Positions 1-10,099 are shown, numbered from the stretch's first letter. The stretch is DNA of 64,000 nt from Rhizobiales bacterium 65-79 (GCA_001896885.1 MKRJ01000024.1:1-64000); one strand, 5' to 3'. The notes: a model not told the origin generated them from the sequence alone. Translations and numbers: made by a program.

Positions 1-934
1 CGGCCCGGTCGATCCACTGGTTGACGACCTCGACCGTCTTCGGCCCGACATCGAGGATCATGGCGTCCGCCGGCACCTGGTCGATCGCCACCGTCTTTGA
101 AGCCGCGCCGGCCTTGAACTCCTTTGCCACCACGGCATCGGATGGCAGGATGACGGCGCAGCCGGCTTCCGCCGCCTCGATCATGATCTGCTTCGCGGTG
201 CCGGCAAGGTCATGCTCGCATAGCGACTTGCCGACATCGGTTCCGCGCGCCGCAAGGAACGTATTGGCCATGCCGCCGCCGATCACCAGCGCATCCACCT
301 TGTGTGTGAGGTTGGTCAGGAGATCGATCTTGGTCGACACCTTTGCCCCGCCGACGATGGCGACGACCGGCTTGGCCGGTTTGCCGAGCCCCTTCTCCAG
401 CGCCTCCAGTTCGTCCTGCATGGCGCGCCCGGCAAAGGCCGGCAGGAGATGCGCCAGCCCTTCCGTGGACGCATGCGCCCGATGCGCCGCCGAGAAGGCG
501 TCGTTGATATAGATGTCGCCGTTCTCGGCAAGCGCGCGCGCGAAGTCCGGATCGTTCTTTTCCTCGCCCTTGTGGAAGCGCGTATTCTCGAGGAGCAGGA
601 CGTCGCCGTCCGACATTGCTTCGACCGCCTTCCGCGCCGCCTCGCCGACGCAATCGCCTGCGAAACCGACGCGGCGGCCGAGCACTTTCTCGACTGCCGG
701 GGCAATCGGCCTCAAAGAAAAGGACGGGTCGGGCTCACCCTTCGGCCGGCCGAAATGGGCAAGCAGGATCACTTTCGCCCCGTCTTCCGAAAGCTCCCGG
801 ATGGTCGGCACGACACGTTCGATGCGGGTGGCGTCGGTAACTTTTCCGTCCTTTACGGGGACGTTGAGGTCCACCCGGAGCAGCACGCGCTTGCCGGCGA
901 AATTGCCGTCGTCGAGAGTTCGGAATTCAGGCAT
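1..934 (-). CDS. pgk: Phosphoglycerate kinase, 3' end cut off by the window edge
   Basis: This enzyme transfers phosphate between 1,3-bisphosphoglycerate and ADP in cytosolic glycolysis and gluconeogenesis. About 311 of the roughly 395-400 residues usual for the family are visible. The N-terminus starts [12 protein letters not shown] and carries the PGK signature RVDLNVP at residues 20-26. Further on are [21 protein letters not shown] and GGAKVSTKI, all characteristic of PGK. The gene reads off position 1, so the C-terminal nucleotide-binding half is incomplete and the stop codon is not seen. The ATG at 934-932 fits the family N-terminus. The next upstream gene on the same strand is the antiporter, 71 bp away. 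Identification is secure. Confidence 0.96.
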   Translation of the reverse strand, partial: MPEFRTLDDGNFAGKRVLLRVDLNVPVKDGKVTDATRIERVVPTIRELSEDGAKVILLAHFGRPKGEPDPSFSLRPIAPAVEKVLGRRVGFAGDCVGEAARKAVEAMSDGDVLLLENTRFHKGEEKNDPDFARALAENGDIYINDAFSAAHRAHASTEGLAHLLPAFAGRAMQDELEALEKGLGKPAKPVVAIVGGAKVSTKIDLLTNLTHKVDALVIGGGMANTFLAARGTDVGKSLCEHDLAGTAKQIMIEAAEAGCAVILPSDAVVAKEFKAGAASKTVAIDQVPADAMILDVGPKTVEVVNQWIDRA

Positions 935-1005
935 GAATGGGCTCCTCGAGGAAATGGCCGGCACAATAACCGGCAATTGGGCGCAGGCAAGGCGGCCGGC
1001 AGACG

Positions 1006-2901
1006 TCAGAGCGGATGTTCGGCATCCGCCTTCGATGGCTCGTCATCGGCACCGGCGGGTTCAGGCTCTTCATGCCCTGCCTTCGCTTCCTGTTCGCGTG
1101 CCTCCGCCTTTTTACGCCCGAATGCCCGGGCAAGCAGGTCGCGCATGTCGCGGAGGTTGAGGAACAGAGGGATCTGCGCCTTCGGCTGTTCCGGCGCCAG
1201 CGAGATGCCGACCGAAACGATCCGGCCCTCCTCGTCGACATCGCGTACGATCAGTTCCACCGGTCCGAAGGCTACGCGGTCGGCATATTCGGCGCGGCCG
1301 CCGAGGCGGTCCCTCATCAGTTCGGCGATCGTCTTGTCCTCTTCTCCCGGCTCGAGTTCCGGACCGTAGGCGGCCTGGAGTTCGGTGACCGGCCGCGTCG
1401 GATCGATGGCGAAGGCGCCGAAGAATTCGACGTCGTCCTCCGCCACGGGCGCCGGGCTCGCGAAGAGCCGGTCGAGCAGCCGCGGGTAGCGTTGCGAGAT
1501 GAAGAGATAGACGTAGTCGCCGGCGCGCAGCCGGCCGGCGAACTGGTAGCGCATCGACTTGCCCTCGCGGATCACCAGGGAGGGCCGCGCCCAGCGCGGC
1601 AGCCTGACGCCGCGCGCCACGGGACTGTCGGCCACCACGCGGTAGGCGAGGAGCTCATGATGCGCGGTGCCCGGCAGTTCGAGCTCGACCTTGTCGACGG
1701 GGCCGATGCGCGGCGGGACCACGAGACCGAGACGGCGCGCCACCGGATTGATGGTCCAGCCCTGCACGACAAGCGATATCAGGACGACGATGAACGCCGT
1801 GTTGAAATAGAGCATGCCGTGGTCGAGCCGATAGAGCACCGGCAGGATGGCAAGCAGGATGGACACCGCGCCGCGAAGCCCGACCCAGGCGATGAACCCT
1901 GTCTCGGCCCGCTGGTAGTTGAACGGCAGGAGCGAGACCCACACCGCCACCGGCCGCGCGACGAAGATGAGGAAGAAGGCGATGCCGGCCGCCGGCAGCG
2001 CAATCGACGCGAACTGTGACGGCGTGGCCAAGAGCCCTAGCAGCAGGAACATGATGATCTGCGAGAGCCACGAGACGCCCTCCAGGAACCGGCGGATGGT
2101 CCCTTCGGAGCGGATGCTGCCGTTGCCAGCGGAGAGGCCGGCCACGTAAACGGCAAGGAAGCCGCTGCCGCCGACGGCGCCGGCCAGGGAAAAGACCAGC
2201 AAGGAGAGCGCGAGGACAAAGATGGGGGTGAGCCCGCGTTCCATGCGTAGGCGGTTCACCAGGCCGACGATCATCAGGCCGCCGGCCATTCCGAACAGGA
2301 CGCCGAGAAACATCTGCTTGAAGAAGAGAAGCAGCACGGCAACCGAAAGGCTTTCGAAGCCGCCGCCGGAGGAGATGATCTGGACGAGCACGATGGTGAG
2401 GAAGATCGCCATCGGGTCGTTGGAGCCGGACTCCACTTCCAGCGTCGAGCGCACGCGGTCGCGGATATTGATGCCGCCGACGCGCAGCAGGAAGAACACG
2501 GCGGCCGCGTCGGTCGAGGCGACGATAGCGCCAAGGAGCAGGCCTTCCATCAGCGTGACGCCGAGGATGTAGTGCGCAGCCGCGCCCACCAGCCCAGCCG
2601 TGATGAGCACGCCGATCGTCGCGGCGACGACCGCCGGTCCGGCCGCCTGCCGGAAGGCGTGGATCGACGTGCCGAATCCGGAATCGAACAGGATGAGCGC
2701 CAGCGCCAGGCTGCCGACGAAATAGGCCGCCGGCCCGTTGTCGAAAGCGATGCCGAGCCCGTCGACGCCGGCGATCAGCCCTATCGCCAGGAAGAGAAGC
2801 AGCAACGGCGCGCCGAAGCGGAAGGCGATCAGGCTGGAGAAGGTGGCCAGCAGCACGAGCAGCATGCTGACCAGCGTCACGATGTAGATGGCGTCCACCA
2901 T
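1006..2901 (-). CDS. nhaP2: Potassium/proton antiporter, CvrA/NhaP2 type
   Basis: This inner-membrane CPA1-type cation/proton antiporter of 631 residues is of the kind linked to K+ homeostasis and cell-volume control. About twelve hydrophobic segments fill the first 390 or so residues. They include STDAAA at 129-134 and ESGSNDP at 157-163, the conserved transport-core motifs. The soluble C-terminus contains a TrkA-C-like stretch (about 400-480, ending near AGDYVYLFI) and then a CorC/HlyC-like domain, the order found in NhaP2/CvrA. The tail is charged and low in complexity. I chose the ATG at 2901 because GAGGGG lies just upstream and the protein begins at the first membrane segment. The open frame extends 63 codons further upstream, but that part is Arg/Ala-rich and unlike the family. 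Confidence 0.9.
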   Translation of the reverse strand: MVDAIYIVTLVSMLLVLLATFSSLIAFRFGAPLLLLFLAIGLIAGVDGLGIAFDNGPAAYFVGSLALALILFDSGFGTSIHAFRQAAGPAVVAATIGVLITAGLVGAAAHYILGVTLMEGLLLGAIVASTDAAAVFFLLRVGGINIRDRVRSTLEVESGSNDPMAIFLTIVLVQIISSGGGFESLSVAVLLLFFKQMFLGVLFGMAGGLMIVGLVNRLRMERGLTPIFVLALSLLVFSLAGAVGGSGFLAVYVAGLSAGNGSIRSEGTIRRFLEGVSWLSQIIMFLLLGLLATPSQFASIALPAAGIAFFLIFVARPVAVWVSLLPFNYQRAETGFIAWVGLRGAVSILLAILPVLYRLDHGMLYFNTAFIVVLISLVVQGWTINPVARRLGLVVPPRIGPVDKVELELPGTAHHELLAYRVVADSPVARGVRLPRWARPSLVIREGKSMRYQFAGRLRAGDYVYLFISQRYPRLLDRLFASPAPVAEDDVEFFGAFAIDPTRPVTELQAAYGPELEPGEEDKTIAELMRDRLGGRAEYADRVAFGPVELIVRDVDEEGRIVSVGISLAPEQPKAQIPLFLNLRDMRDLLARAFGRKKAEAREQEAKAGHEEPEPAGADDEPSKADAEHPL

Positions 2902-3147
2902 GGCGTCCCCTCGTCGTCTGCCGCGCGCCGCAGCCCCTCGGAGCGGTTTGCCCAGGCGAAACCCGCTCCCCGACCGGCGCGCCGCTCCGCCTTCCTCGAG
3001 CGCTGGCAACGCGACCGGATTGCAGGGTTGCTTCGAAAGCCATCCTGCGTCGTGAAGGGCATGCGAGGGAGTGGCGCGGGCCGGCCACACTCTTAGTGTA
3101 GAAGTTGAATCGGACGAAATAAAGTTGCGAAAGCGATAAACCGCGCT

Positions 3148-4419
3148 TCAATCGTCGGGCGTAGACGATATGGTAATGCCGTCGCCCGCCGTCAGCCCCT
3201 CCTCGGGGATCCGGCGCCAGGCGAGCCACGAGCCGACGGCGATCGCCCCCATGATCGGGATGACGATCGTTATGGCGACGACGGGATCGGCGAAGAGCGA
3301 AGCGGCCATGCCGCCCACCATGCCGGCGCCCATCTGCATGAAGCCCATCGCCGCCGACGCGGCGCCGGCTGCCTTCGGGAACGGCGCCATGGCGGCGGTC
3401 ATCATTGCCGGCTGGCAGAACGCGATGCCGACCGCGTAGCAGCCGACCGGCCCCATCACGTTCCAGTAGCTCGGCCCTTGCAGGGTGAGAAGCAGGACGA
3501 GCGCGATGGCGCCGGCGACGACGAATACGGCCCCTAGGCCGACCAGCCGGAACGCGCCGAAGCGCGGCATCAGCGCGCGGAAGACCAGCGAACCGACGAA
3601 ATAGCTGCCCGTCTGCATCAGCATGCCGACACCGAAGGCGGTCGGCGACATGCCGACCCGCGTCATCAGCACGAAGGGCAGCATCGTCGCCAGCGCGTAG
3701 ATCGCGCCGGAGGTGCCGGCGACGACGAGGCTAGGCAGGAAGAAACGCGGATTGATGAGGAGCGCGCCATAAGTGCGCATCAGCGCCCTCGGCCTGATCC
3801 GCGACAGGTCGCGGCGCACCGTCTCCCTTATCGCGAAGATCGTCATCAGCATGACCGCCACGCTGGCCGCCGCCATCAGTAGGAAGATCGCGTGCCACCC
3901 GAAGAATTCCAGGGTGAAGCCACCGAGCGTCGGCGAGATGGCCGGCCCGACCGACAGGATGATGCCGACGAGGTTGAGGATGCGCGCCGAACTCTCGCTG
4001 GTGAAGAGATCGCGCACGATGGCGCGCGAGACGGCGAGCCCCGCCGCCGCGCCCACGCCCTGGAGGAAGCGGGCGAAGATGAGGATGTCGATGCTCGGCG
4101 CAAACACCGCCAGGAAGCTGCCGGCGAGATAGATCGCCATGAAGGCGATGGTGACGGGCCGGCGTCCCAACCCGTCGGAAAGCGGGCCGCAGACGAGCTG
4201 CGCAAAGGCGAAGCCGGCGAAATAGAGGGACAGCGTCAGCTTGACGACCGCTTCCGTGCTGCCGAAGGCATGCACGATTTCCGGCATGGCGGGCGTGAAA
4301 AGCGACAGCGACATCGGCCCGATCGCCACCAGCAGGCCGCCGACGATGGAGACGCGCCGCTCGCTCATGACCGGCGGGCTGACGGTCTCCTCGGAAGGAG
4401 GGCGCGGCGCCGTGCTCAT
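3148..4419 (-). CDS. Bcr/CflA family multidrug efflux MFS transporter
   Basis: This 423-residue major facilitator protein has about twelve hydrophobic helices and acts as a drug:proton antiporter in the inner membrane. The loop between helices 2 and 3 reads CGPLSDGLGRRP (77-88), the MFS motif A in its Bcr/CflA form. The region around ARFLQGVGAAAGLAVSRAIVRD is also typical of that family. Its ATG overlaps the stop of the upstream MarR gene by 4 bp (ATGA, 4416-4419), so the two form a translationally coupled regulator-pump operon. The likely role is efflux of a toxic compound sensed by the MarR protein. The substrate cannot be told from sequence. Confidence 0.88.
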   Translation of the reverse strand: MSTAPRPPSEETVSPPVMSERRVSIVGGLLVAIGPMSLSLFTPAMPEIVHAFGSTEAVVKLTLSLYFAGFAFAQLVCGPLSDGLGRRPVTIAFMAIYLAGSFLAVFAPSIDILIFARFLQGVGAAAGLAVSRAIVRDLFTSESSARILNLVGIILSVGPAISPTLGGFTLEFFGWHAIFLLMAAASVAVMLMTIFAIRETVRRDLSRIRPRALMRTYGALLINPRFFLPSLVVAGTSGAIYALATMLPFVLMTRVGMSPTAFGVGMLMQTGSYFVGSLVFRALMPRFGAFRLVGLGAVFVVAGAIALVLLLTLQGPSYWNVMGPVGCYAVGIAFCQPAMMTAAMAPFPKAAGAASAAMGFMQMGAGMVGGMAASLFADPVVAITIVIPIMGAIAVGSWLAWRRIPEEGLTAGDGITISSTPDD

Positions 4420-4895
4420 GCGTCCGTCTCCTCACGAGCCCTGCTCTGTGCCGCGCGCGCCTCGGCCAGATTGTCGCGCGCCTGCCGGAGCAGGCCCAGC
4501 AATGTCGCCCAGTCGGCCGGGTCTATCGAAGCCGAGGCGTCCGCCCGGATCGAGGCCGCGGCGGAATTGACGCCGCCGAGCGCATCGGAAGCCGCCTCGG
4601 TGAGCCGTACCAGCTTGGCCCGCCGATCGTCCGGATCCGGTACGCGCTCGACCAGGCCCTTGGCTTCCAGCCGGTCGACATAGGTCGAGAGCGTCATCGC
4701 CTCGATGCCGATCCGCTCGGCAAGCACGTTCTGCCGCACGACGCCGGCGCGCGCCGCATGCGCCAGCGTGCGGCTCTCTCCGGGCGTAAGGCCGAGCCCG
4801 GCCTCTGAAATGCGCCGGTCCATCTCGGCCCGGATCAGCCGCGAGAGGTCGGTGATGAGGAAACCGAAGGAGTTCGGATCGATGGCGGCAGACAT
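4416..4895 (-). CDS. MarR family transcriptional regulator of the adjacent efflux pump
   Basis: This winged helix-turn-helix regulator of 159 residues has the MarR hallmark DPDDRRAK (87-94) at the wing, preceded by a recognition-helix region around AERIGIEAMTLSTYVDRLEAKG. MarR proteins usually repress their own operon and are released by phenolic or other toxic ligands. It is first in a two-gene operon with the MFS pump. The ATG at 4895 matches the usual family N-terminus. A longer frame begins at 4946 but would read through the operator-like sequence at 4905-4918. No good Shine-Dalgarno precedes 4895, so the start is moderately certain. Confidence 0.85.
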   Translation of the reverse strand: MSAAIDPNSFGFLITDLSRLIRAEMDRRISEAGLGLTPGESRTLAHAARAGVVRQNVLAERIGIEAMTLSTYVDRLEAKGLVERVPDPDDRRAKLVRLTEAASDALGGVNSAAASIRADASASIDPADWATLLGLLRQARDNLAEARAAQSRAREETDA

Positions 4896-4904
4896 ATCGA
4901 TATA

Positions 4905-4918
4905 GTAAGATAGCTTAC
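4905..4918 (-). promoter_or_regulatory. Candidate MarR operator (inverted repeat) and AT-rich promoter
   Basis: GTAAG-N4-CTTAC forms an inverted repeat immediately upstream of the marR start, next to a perfect 10-bp palindrome ATATCGATAT at 4894-4903 that covers the start codon. A TATAAT hexamer in the minus orientation lies at 4938-4933. The arrangement fits autorepression by the MarR protein. No matching -35 box at normal spacing was found: TTGACG is only 12 bp away. Binding is inferred. Confidence 0.5.
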
Positions 4919-5053
4919 GATAAGATGCCCTTATTATATCGCCCAAGGCGCGTCAATCCCGTTCACGACCGCGGTTGCGCGTCGCCCGCCTGCTCATTAA
5001 ATGCCGTTCGGGCGTCTCGCCCGGTCAACCTCTCCAGCGCGAAAGTCCAAAAA

Positions 5054-7111
5054 ATGCCGTCCAACGCGTCCGCGATCGACCTTGCCCTGCATCCCCTGAC
5101 CGCCTGGAGCGGCCCGCTCGGGCTGCCCGACTATGGCGCGATCACGCAGGAGGATTTCGCGCCGGTATTCGACGCGGCGCTCGCCGCCCACGATGCCGAC
5201 ATCGAACGGATCGCCTCTAACCCGGACGCGCCGACCATCGAAAACACGCTCGCCGCCTTCGAACTCGCCGGCGAGCCGCTCTCGCGCGTCTCCGCGATTT
5301 TCTGGTGCCTGGCGGGCGCCCACACCAATGACGAGGTCCAGGCGCTGGAGCGCGACATCGCCCCCAGGATGGCCGCCCACTATTCGGCGATCTTCATGAA
5401 CGACCGGCTCTTCGCCCGCATCGATGCGCTGCAGGCCAGGGCGGGTGAGATGAACCTCGATGCCGAAACCACCCGCGTGCTTGAGAAGACCTGGAAGCGC
5501 TTCGTGCGCGCCGGCGCGAAACTCGACAGGCCGAGCAAGGGGCGGCTGGCGGCGATCAACAGCGAGCTGGCCTCGCTCGGAGCTTCCTTCGGCCAGAACG
5601 TGCTCGCCGACGAGAAAGACTGGGTGCTCTTTCTCGCGGAAGAGGACCTTGCCGGACTGCCGGATTTCCTGCGCGATTCGATGGCCGAGGCCGCCGCCTC
5701 GCGCGACCGGCCCGGCAAGTTCGCCGTGACGCTTTCGCGCTCGATCGTCATCCCCTTCCTGACCTTCTCCTCGCGCCGCGACCTGCGCGAGAAGGCTTTC
5801 CGAGCCTTCGCCATGCGCGGCGGGAACGGAGGCGCGACCGACAATGGCGAGATCGTCCGCAAGACGCTGGCGCTGCGCGCCGAGAAGGCGAGGCTCCTCG
5901 GCTACGGGACATATGCGGCGCTGAAGCTCGACGACACCATGGCGAAGACGCCGGACGCGGTGTTGCGCCTGCTCGAGCCCGTCTGGGAGAAGGCGCGGGA
6001 GAAAGCGGCGGCCGACCGGATGGAGTTGCAGAAGCTGGCGGAGGCGGAAGGCCAGAACGAGGCGATCGCGCCCTGGGACTGGCGCTACTACGCCGAAAAG
6101 CTGCGCGCGGAGAAATACGATTTTGACGAGGCGGAGCTGAAGCCCTACCTGCAGCTCGACCGGGTCATCGACGCCTGCTTCGATGTGGCGGGCCGCCTGT
6201 TCGGCCTGAAATTTGAGGAAAAGCGGGGCGTCACGGGCTGGCACCCCGACGTCCGCGTCTTCGAGGTCAGGGATACCAGTAGCGCCTATCGCGCCACCTT
6301 TCTCGCCGATCATTTCGCCCGGCCATCCAAGCGTTCCGGCGCCTGGATGAGCAGCCTCGAATCCGGCTACAGGCTCGGCGACGGCGCAAGCCCGGTGATC
6401 TACAACATCATGAATTTCGCCAGACCGGCGAAAGGCGAGCAGGCGCTCTTGTCGCTCGACGAGGCGCGCACGCTCTTCCACGAATTCGGCCATGCGCTGC
6501 ACGGCATGCTGACCGATGTGACCTGGCCTTCCGTTGCCGGCACGTCGGTGGCGCGCGACTTCGTCGAGCTGCCCTCGCAGCTCTACGAGCACTGGCTGAC
6601 GGTGCCGGCGATCCTGGAGAGGCACGCCCGACATGTCCGCACCGGCGAGCCGATGCCGAAGGCGCTGGTCGAGAAGATGCTTGCGGCGAAGAATTTCGAC
6701 GCCGGCTTCGCCACCGTGGAATACACCTCCTCGGCGCTGGTCGACATGGCCTACCATTCTCGTGCCGACGCGCCCGGGGAGCCGCTTCTTTTCGAAGCCG
6801 AGACCTTGAAGAAGATCGACATGCCCGACGCCATCATCATGCGCCATCGCACGCCGCACTTCCTTCACGTCTTCTCCGGCGACGGCTATTCGGCCGGCTA
6901 TTATTCCTACATGTGGTCGGAAGTGCTCGATGCCGACGCCTTCGCCGCTTTCGAGGAGACGGGCGATCCGTTCGATCCCGAACTGGCGGAAAAGCTCAAG
7001 CGGCACATTTATGCTGCCGGCGGCTCGGCCGACCCGGAAACGCTCTACACGGCTTTTCGCGGCAGGATGCCGACGCCTGAGGCCATGATGGAGAAGCGCG
7101 GCCTGACATGA
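5054..7111 (+). CDS. dcp: M3 family peptidyl-dipeptidase (Dcp-like)
   Basis: This 685-residue cytoplasmic zinc metallopeptidase cuts peptides, removing C-terminal dipeptides or acting as an oligopeptidase in peptide recycling. The zinc site HEFGH lies at 476-480 within LFHEFGHALHG. It is followed by GTSVARDFVELPSQLYEHW, the M3 region that supplies the third zinc ligand and substrate contacts. The C-terminus has the family motif GDGYSAGYYSYMWSEVL. The length matches Dcp (about 680 residues). The ATG at 5054 gives an N-terminus close to the family start. An upstream in-frame start at 4925 would extend it by 43 residues across the divergent marR promoter and is unlikely. OpdA/PrlC is the alternative subfamily. 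Confidence 0.9.
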   Translation: MPSNASAIDLALHPLTAWSGPLGLPDYGAITQEDFAPVFDAALAAHDADIERIASNPDAPTIENTLAAFELAGEPLSRVSAIFWCLAGAHTNDEVQALERDIAPRMAAHYSAIFMNDRLFARIDALQARAGEMNLDAETTRVLEKTWKRFVRAGAKLDRPSKGRLAAINSELASLGASFGQNVLADEKDWVLFLAEEDLAGLPDFLRDSMAEAAASRDRPGKFAVTLSRSIVIPFLTFSSRRDLREKAFRAFAMRGGNGGATDNGEIVRKTLALRAEKARLLGYGTYAALKLDDTMAKTPDAVLRLLEPVWEKAREKAAADRMELQKLAEAEGQNEAIAPWDWRYYAEKLRAEKYDFDEAELKPYLQLDRVIDACFDVAGRLFGLKFEEKRGVTGWHPDVRVFEVRDTSSAYRATFLADHFARPSKRSGAWMSSLESGYRLGDGASPVIYNIMNFARPAKGEQALLSLDEARTLFHEFGHALHGMLTDVTWPSVAGTSVARDFVELPSQLYEHWLTVPAILERHARHVRTGEPMPKALVEKMLAAKNFDAGFATVEYTSSALVDMAYHSRADAPGEPLLFEAETLKKIDMPDAIIMRHRTPHFLHVFSGDGYSAGYYSYMWSEVLDADAFAAFEETGDPFDPELAEKLKRHIYAAGGSADPETLYTAFRGRMPTPEAMMEKRGLT

Positions 7112-7253
7112 GCGCGTCGTCCGGCGGAGGAGCGGGAAAACGCCGCCTCTTTCGCATCTGCGAAAAACACTGTATGAGCGCCCGCAACAGAAACGAGGCG
7201 CTCCACGCCGGCATGATCCTGCGGCGCCCGTGAACCCTCCCGAGCTGAAGAAG

Positions 7254-9080
7254 ATGAAACTCCGCAATATCGCGATCATCGCCCATGTCGATCATGGGAA
7301 GACCACCCTGGTCGACGCGCTTCTGAAACAGTCCGGCGCCGTCCGCGACAACCAGCGCGTCGCCGAACGCGCGCTCGATTCCAACGACCTGGAGAAGGAG
7401 CGCGGCATCACCATTCTCGCCAAGGCGACCTCGGTCGTCTGGGGCGACACCCGCATCAACATCGTCGACACGCCAGGCCACGCCGATTTCGGCGGCGAGG
7501 TCGAGCGCATCCTGAACATGGTGGACGGCGCCATCGTTCTGGTCGACGCCGCCGAGGGGCCGATGCCGCAGACCAAGTTCGTCGTCGGCAAGGCGCTCAA
7601 GGTCGGTCTGAAGCCGATCGTCGCCATCAACAAGATCGACCGGCCCGACGCACGCCATATCGAGGTGGTCAACGAGGTTTTCGATCTCTTCGCCGCGCTC
7701 GACGCCACCAACGAGCAGCTCGATTTCCCGATCCTCTACGGCTCCGGCCGCGACGGCTGGATGGCGGAGAATCCCGAAGGACCGAAGGACGACGGTTTAG
7801 CGCCGCTCTTCGATCTCGTGCTGCGCCACGTGCCGGAACCGACGGTCCATGCCGGCCCGTTCCGCATGATCGGCACCATCCTGGAGGCCAATCCCTTCCT
7901 CGGCCGCATCATCACCGGCCGCATAGAGGCCGGCGCCATCAAGCCGAACCAGGCGGTCAAGGTGCTCCACCATGACGGCGCGCTGATCGAGAACGGCCGC
8001 ATCTCCAGGATCCTCGCCTTCCGCGGCCTGGAGCGGCAGCCGATCGAGGAGGCGTCCGCCGGCGACATCGTGGCGATCGCCGGGCTCTCCAAGGGCACCG
8101 TCGCCGATACCTTCTGCGATCCGTCCGTCACCCAGCCGCTGCCGGCGCAGCCGATCGACCCGCCGACCGTCACCATGTCCTTCCTTGTCAATGATTCGCC
8201 GCTCGCCGGTACCGAAGGCGACAAGGTGACGAGCCGCGTCATCCGCGACCGCCTGCTGCGCGAGGCGGAAGGCAATGTGGCGCTGAAGATCGAGGAATCG
8301 GCCGACAAGGATTCCTTCCACGTCTCCGGCCGCGGCGAGTTGCAGCTCGCCGTGCTGATCGAGACCATGCGCCGCGAGGGCTTCGAGCTTGCCGTGTCGC
8401 GCCCGCGCGTCGTCATGAAGAAGGATGAGAACGGCCAGCTTCTCGAACCGGTCGAGGAAGTCGTCATCGACGTCGATGAGGAGCATGCCGGCGTGGTCGT
8501 GCAGAAAATGTCGGAACGGAAGGCCGAGATGGTCGAACTTCGCCCCTCGGGCGGCGACCGCCAGCGGCTCGTCTTCCACGCGCCGACGCGCGGGCTCATC
8601 GGCTACCAGTCGGAACTCCTGACCGACACGCGCGGCACCGCCGTCATGAACCGGCTGTTCTACGCCTACGAACCGTACAAGGGCGAGGTCGGCGGCCGGG
8701 TGAACGGCGTGCTGATCTCCAATGACCAGGGCGAAGCGGTCGCCTATGCGCTCTGGAACCTCGAGGATCGCGGCCCGATGGTCATCGATCCGGGCGTCAA
8801 GGTCTATCAGGGCATGATCGTCGGCATCCATACGCGCGACAACGACCTCGAGGTCAACGTGCTGAAAGGCAAGAAGCTGACCAACATCCGCGCCGCCGGC
8901 AAGGACGAGGCCGTGAAGCTGACCCCGCCGGTGCGCATGACCCTGGAGCGCGCGCTTGCCTGGATCCAGGACGACGAGCTGGTCGAGGTAACGCCGAAAT
9001 CGATCCGGCTCAGGAAATTCCATCTCGATCCGAACGAACGCAAACGCTCGGAAAGGGCGAAGACCCTCGGCGCCGCCTGA
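7254..9080 (+). CDS. typA: Translational GTPase TypA/BipA
   Basis: This ribosome-binding GTPase of the EF-G superfamily has 608 residues, the usual TypA length, and takes part in ribosome assembly and stress or low-temperature adaptation. The G1 loop AHVDHGKTT is at 10-18. The G3 motif DTPGHADFGGEVER and the G4 motif NKIDRPDAR follow. Domain V and the TypA-specific C-terminal region (around TRGLIGYQSELLTDTRGTAVMN) are intact. I chose ATG 7254 because the family starts MxLRNIAIIAHVDHG. A GTG at 7230 is in frame and would add 8 residues; neither start has a strong ribosome binding site. The gene stands alone, with 142 bp separating it from dcp. Confidence 0.96.
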   Translation: MKLRNIAIIAHVDHGKTTLVDALLKQSGAVRDNQRVAERALDSNDLEKERGITILAKATSVVWGDTRINIVDTPGHADFGGEVERILNMVDGAIVLVDAAEGPMPQTKFVVGKALKVGLKPIVAINKIDRPDARHIEVVNEVFDLFAALDATNEQLDFPILYGSGRDGWMAENPEGPKDDGLAPLFDLVLRHVPEPTVHAGPFRMIGTILEANPFLGRIITGRIEAGAIKPNQAVKVLHHDGALIENGRISRILAFRGLERQPIEEASAGDIVAIAGLSKGTVADTFCDPSVTQPLPAQPIDPPTVTMSFLVNDSPLAGTEGDKVTSRVIRDRLLREAEGNVALKIEESADKDSFHVSGRGELQLAVLIETMRREGFELAVSRPRVVMKKDENGQLLEPVEEVVIDVDEEHAGVVVQKMSERKAEMVELRPSGGDRQRLVFHAPTRGLIGYQSELLTDTRGTAVMNRLFYAYEPYKGEVGGRVNGVLISNDQGEAVAYALWNLEDRGPMVIDPGVKVYQGMIVGIHTRDNDLEVNVLKGKKLTNIRAAGKDEAVKLTPPVRMTLERALAWIQDDELVEVTPKSIRLRKFHLDPNERKRSERAKTLGAA

Positions 9081-9105
9081 CCCGGGGCCTGCCTCGAATG
9101 TGCCC

Positions 9106-9699
9106 ATGAGTGATCGCATCCGCATCCGCTCGGTCGAGCTGCTCTCCGACGGCTGGACCAGGCTGAAGAAGGTCGTCCTCGACTATCGCCGCCGCGAAGG
9201 CGGCCTGGAGACGCAGACCCGCGAGGTCTATGAGCGCGGCGAGGCGGCGACCGTGCTGCCCTACGATCCGGATCGCGGCACCGTGCTTCTGGTGCGCCAG
9301 TTCCGCCTGCCGGTCTATCTGGCCAGCGGGGCGGAAACCATGCTGGAAGCCTGCGCCGGCGTGCTCGACGAAGACGAGGACGCGGAAACCTGCATCCGCC
9401 GCGAGGCGGAGGAGGAGATGGGTTGCCGCTTGCGCAACCTGAAGCGGCTCTGCGCTGCCTATACGATCCCCGGCTGCGTCACCGAAAAGGTGACCTTTTT
9501 CACCGCCCGCTACTCGCCCGCCGACAGGATTTCCGCCGGCGGCGGCCACCCGGGCGAGGGCGAGGACATCGAGGTGGTGGAGATGGGCCTCGGCGATGCC
9601 TTCGCGGCGACGCGCGACGGCCGCATCATTGACGCCAAGACCATCGTCCTGGTGCAGGCGCTGATGCTCGAGGAGTCGGGCGTCCGCGCGGCCGACTGA
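9106..9699 (+). CDS. nudK: NudK-like Nudix hydrolase (GDP-mannose pyrophosphatase type)
   Basis: This 197-residue Nudix enzyme probably cleaves the diphosphate of GDP-mannose or ADP-sugar-like substrates. The Nudix box spans residues 85-106, starting GVLDEDED and ending REAEEEMG, with the Mg-binding glutamates in place. The N-terminal pattern (QTREVYERGEAATVLPYD), VLLVRQFRLPV before the box, and YTIPGCVTEKVTFF after it resemble E. coli NudK rather than ADP-ribose pyrophosphatase. It begins 25 bp after typA and may be cotranscribed. A GTG at 9100 would add two residues; I preferred the ATG. Confidence 0.82.
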   Translation: MSDRIRIRSVELLSDGWTRLKKVVLDYRRREGGLETQTREVYERGEAATVLPYDPDRGTVLLVRQFRLPVYLASGAETMLEACAGVLDEDEDAETCIRREAEEEMGCRLRNLKRLCAAYTIPGCVTEKVTFFTARYSPADRISAGGGHPGEGEDIEVVEMGLGDAFAATRDGRIIDAKTIVLVQALMLEESGVRAAD

Positions 9700-9754
9700 C
9701 AGGCGGCGCTCCCTCTGGCAATCTGCCGGAACGAGCAGCCTTTCCGGAGATGCG

Positions 9755-10099
9755 ATGCCCAGCCGAACCTACGCGCTCTTTGCAGAGGCGATCCGCCACC
9801 GCAAGCAAATCCTCTGCATGTATGATGGCTATGCTCGGGCGCTCTGCCCGATCATCCTCGGCCATTCGGACGGCGAAGAGAAGGCGCTGACCTTCCAGTT
9901 CGGGGGCGACAGTCGCTCCGGCCTGCCGCGCGGCGGCGAATGGCGCTGCCTGTTCCTGTCCAAGGTAACACACGCGGAACTCCGCGACGGTGCGTGGTTC
10001 ACCGGCAGCGGCCATACGCGTCCTCAGGGCTGCGTCGAAGATGTGGACCTCGACGCCAATCCGGAAAGTCCTTACGGAAAGGTGGCGAGCACCGGATAA
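9755..10099 (+). CDS. Small WYL-domain-like protein
   Basis: This 114-residue protein has no predicted membrane segment. The N-terminal part (EAIRHRKQILCMYDGYARALCPIIL and the residues after it) resembles the start of a WYL domain, where an Ala-Ile-x-x-x-Arg/Lys region precedes a strand with Tyr-x-Gly-x-x-Arg and a proline. Stand-alone WYL domains are thought to sense nucleic acid or nucleotide ligands, but no DNA-binding partner domain is present here. A weak GGAG lies upstream of the ATG. It follows nudK by 55 bp on the same strand and converges on the next gene. Function is not known; the WYL link is moderate. Confidence 0.6.
   Translation: MPSRTYALFAEAIRHRKQILCMYDGYARALCPIILGHSDGEEKALTFQFGGDSRSGLPRGGEWRCLFLSKVTHAELRDGAWFTGSGHTRPQGCVEDVDLDANPESPYGKVASTG

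Noticed and set aside
4933-4956. TTGACG and TATAAT upstream of marR as a sigma-70 promoter
   Set aside because: The two hexamers are separated by only 12 bp, too short for a standard promoter; only the TATAAT is mentioned.
7150-7165. Small palindrome TTTCGCATCTGCGAAA upstream of typA as a terminator for dcp
   Set aside because: The stem is only six pairs with an A-rich, not T-rich, tail on the coding strand.
4997-7279. A long open frame (about 760 codons) antisense to dcp
   Set aside because: Its translation is Arg/Gly/His-rich without family motifs and lies wholly opposite a gene with clear M3 peptidase motifs; it is a by-product of high GC.
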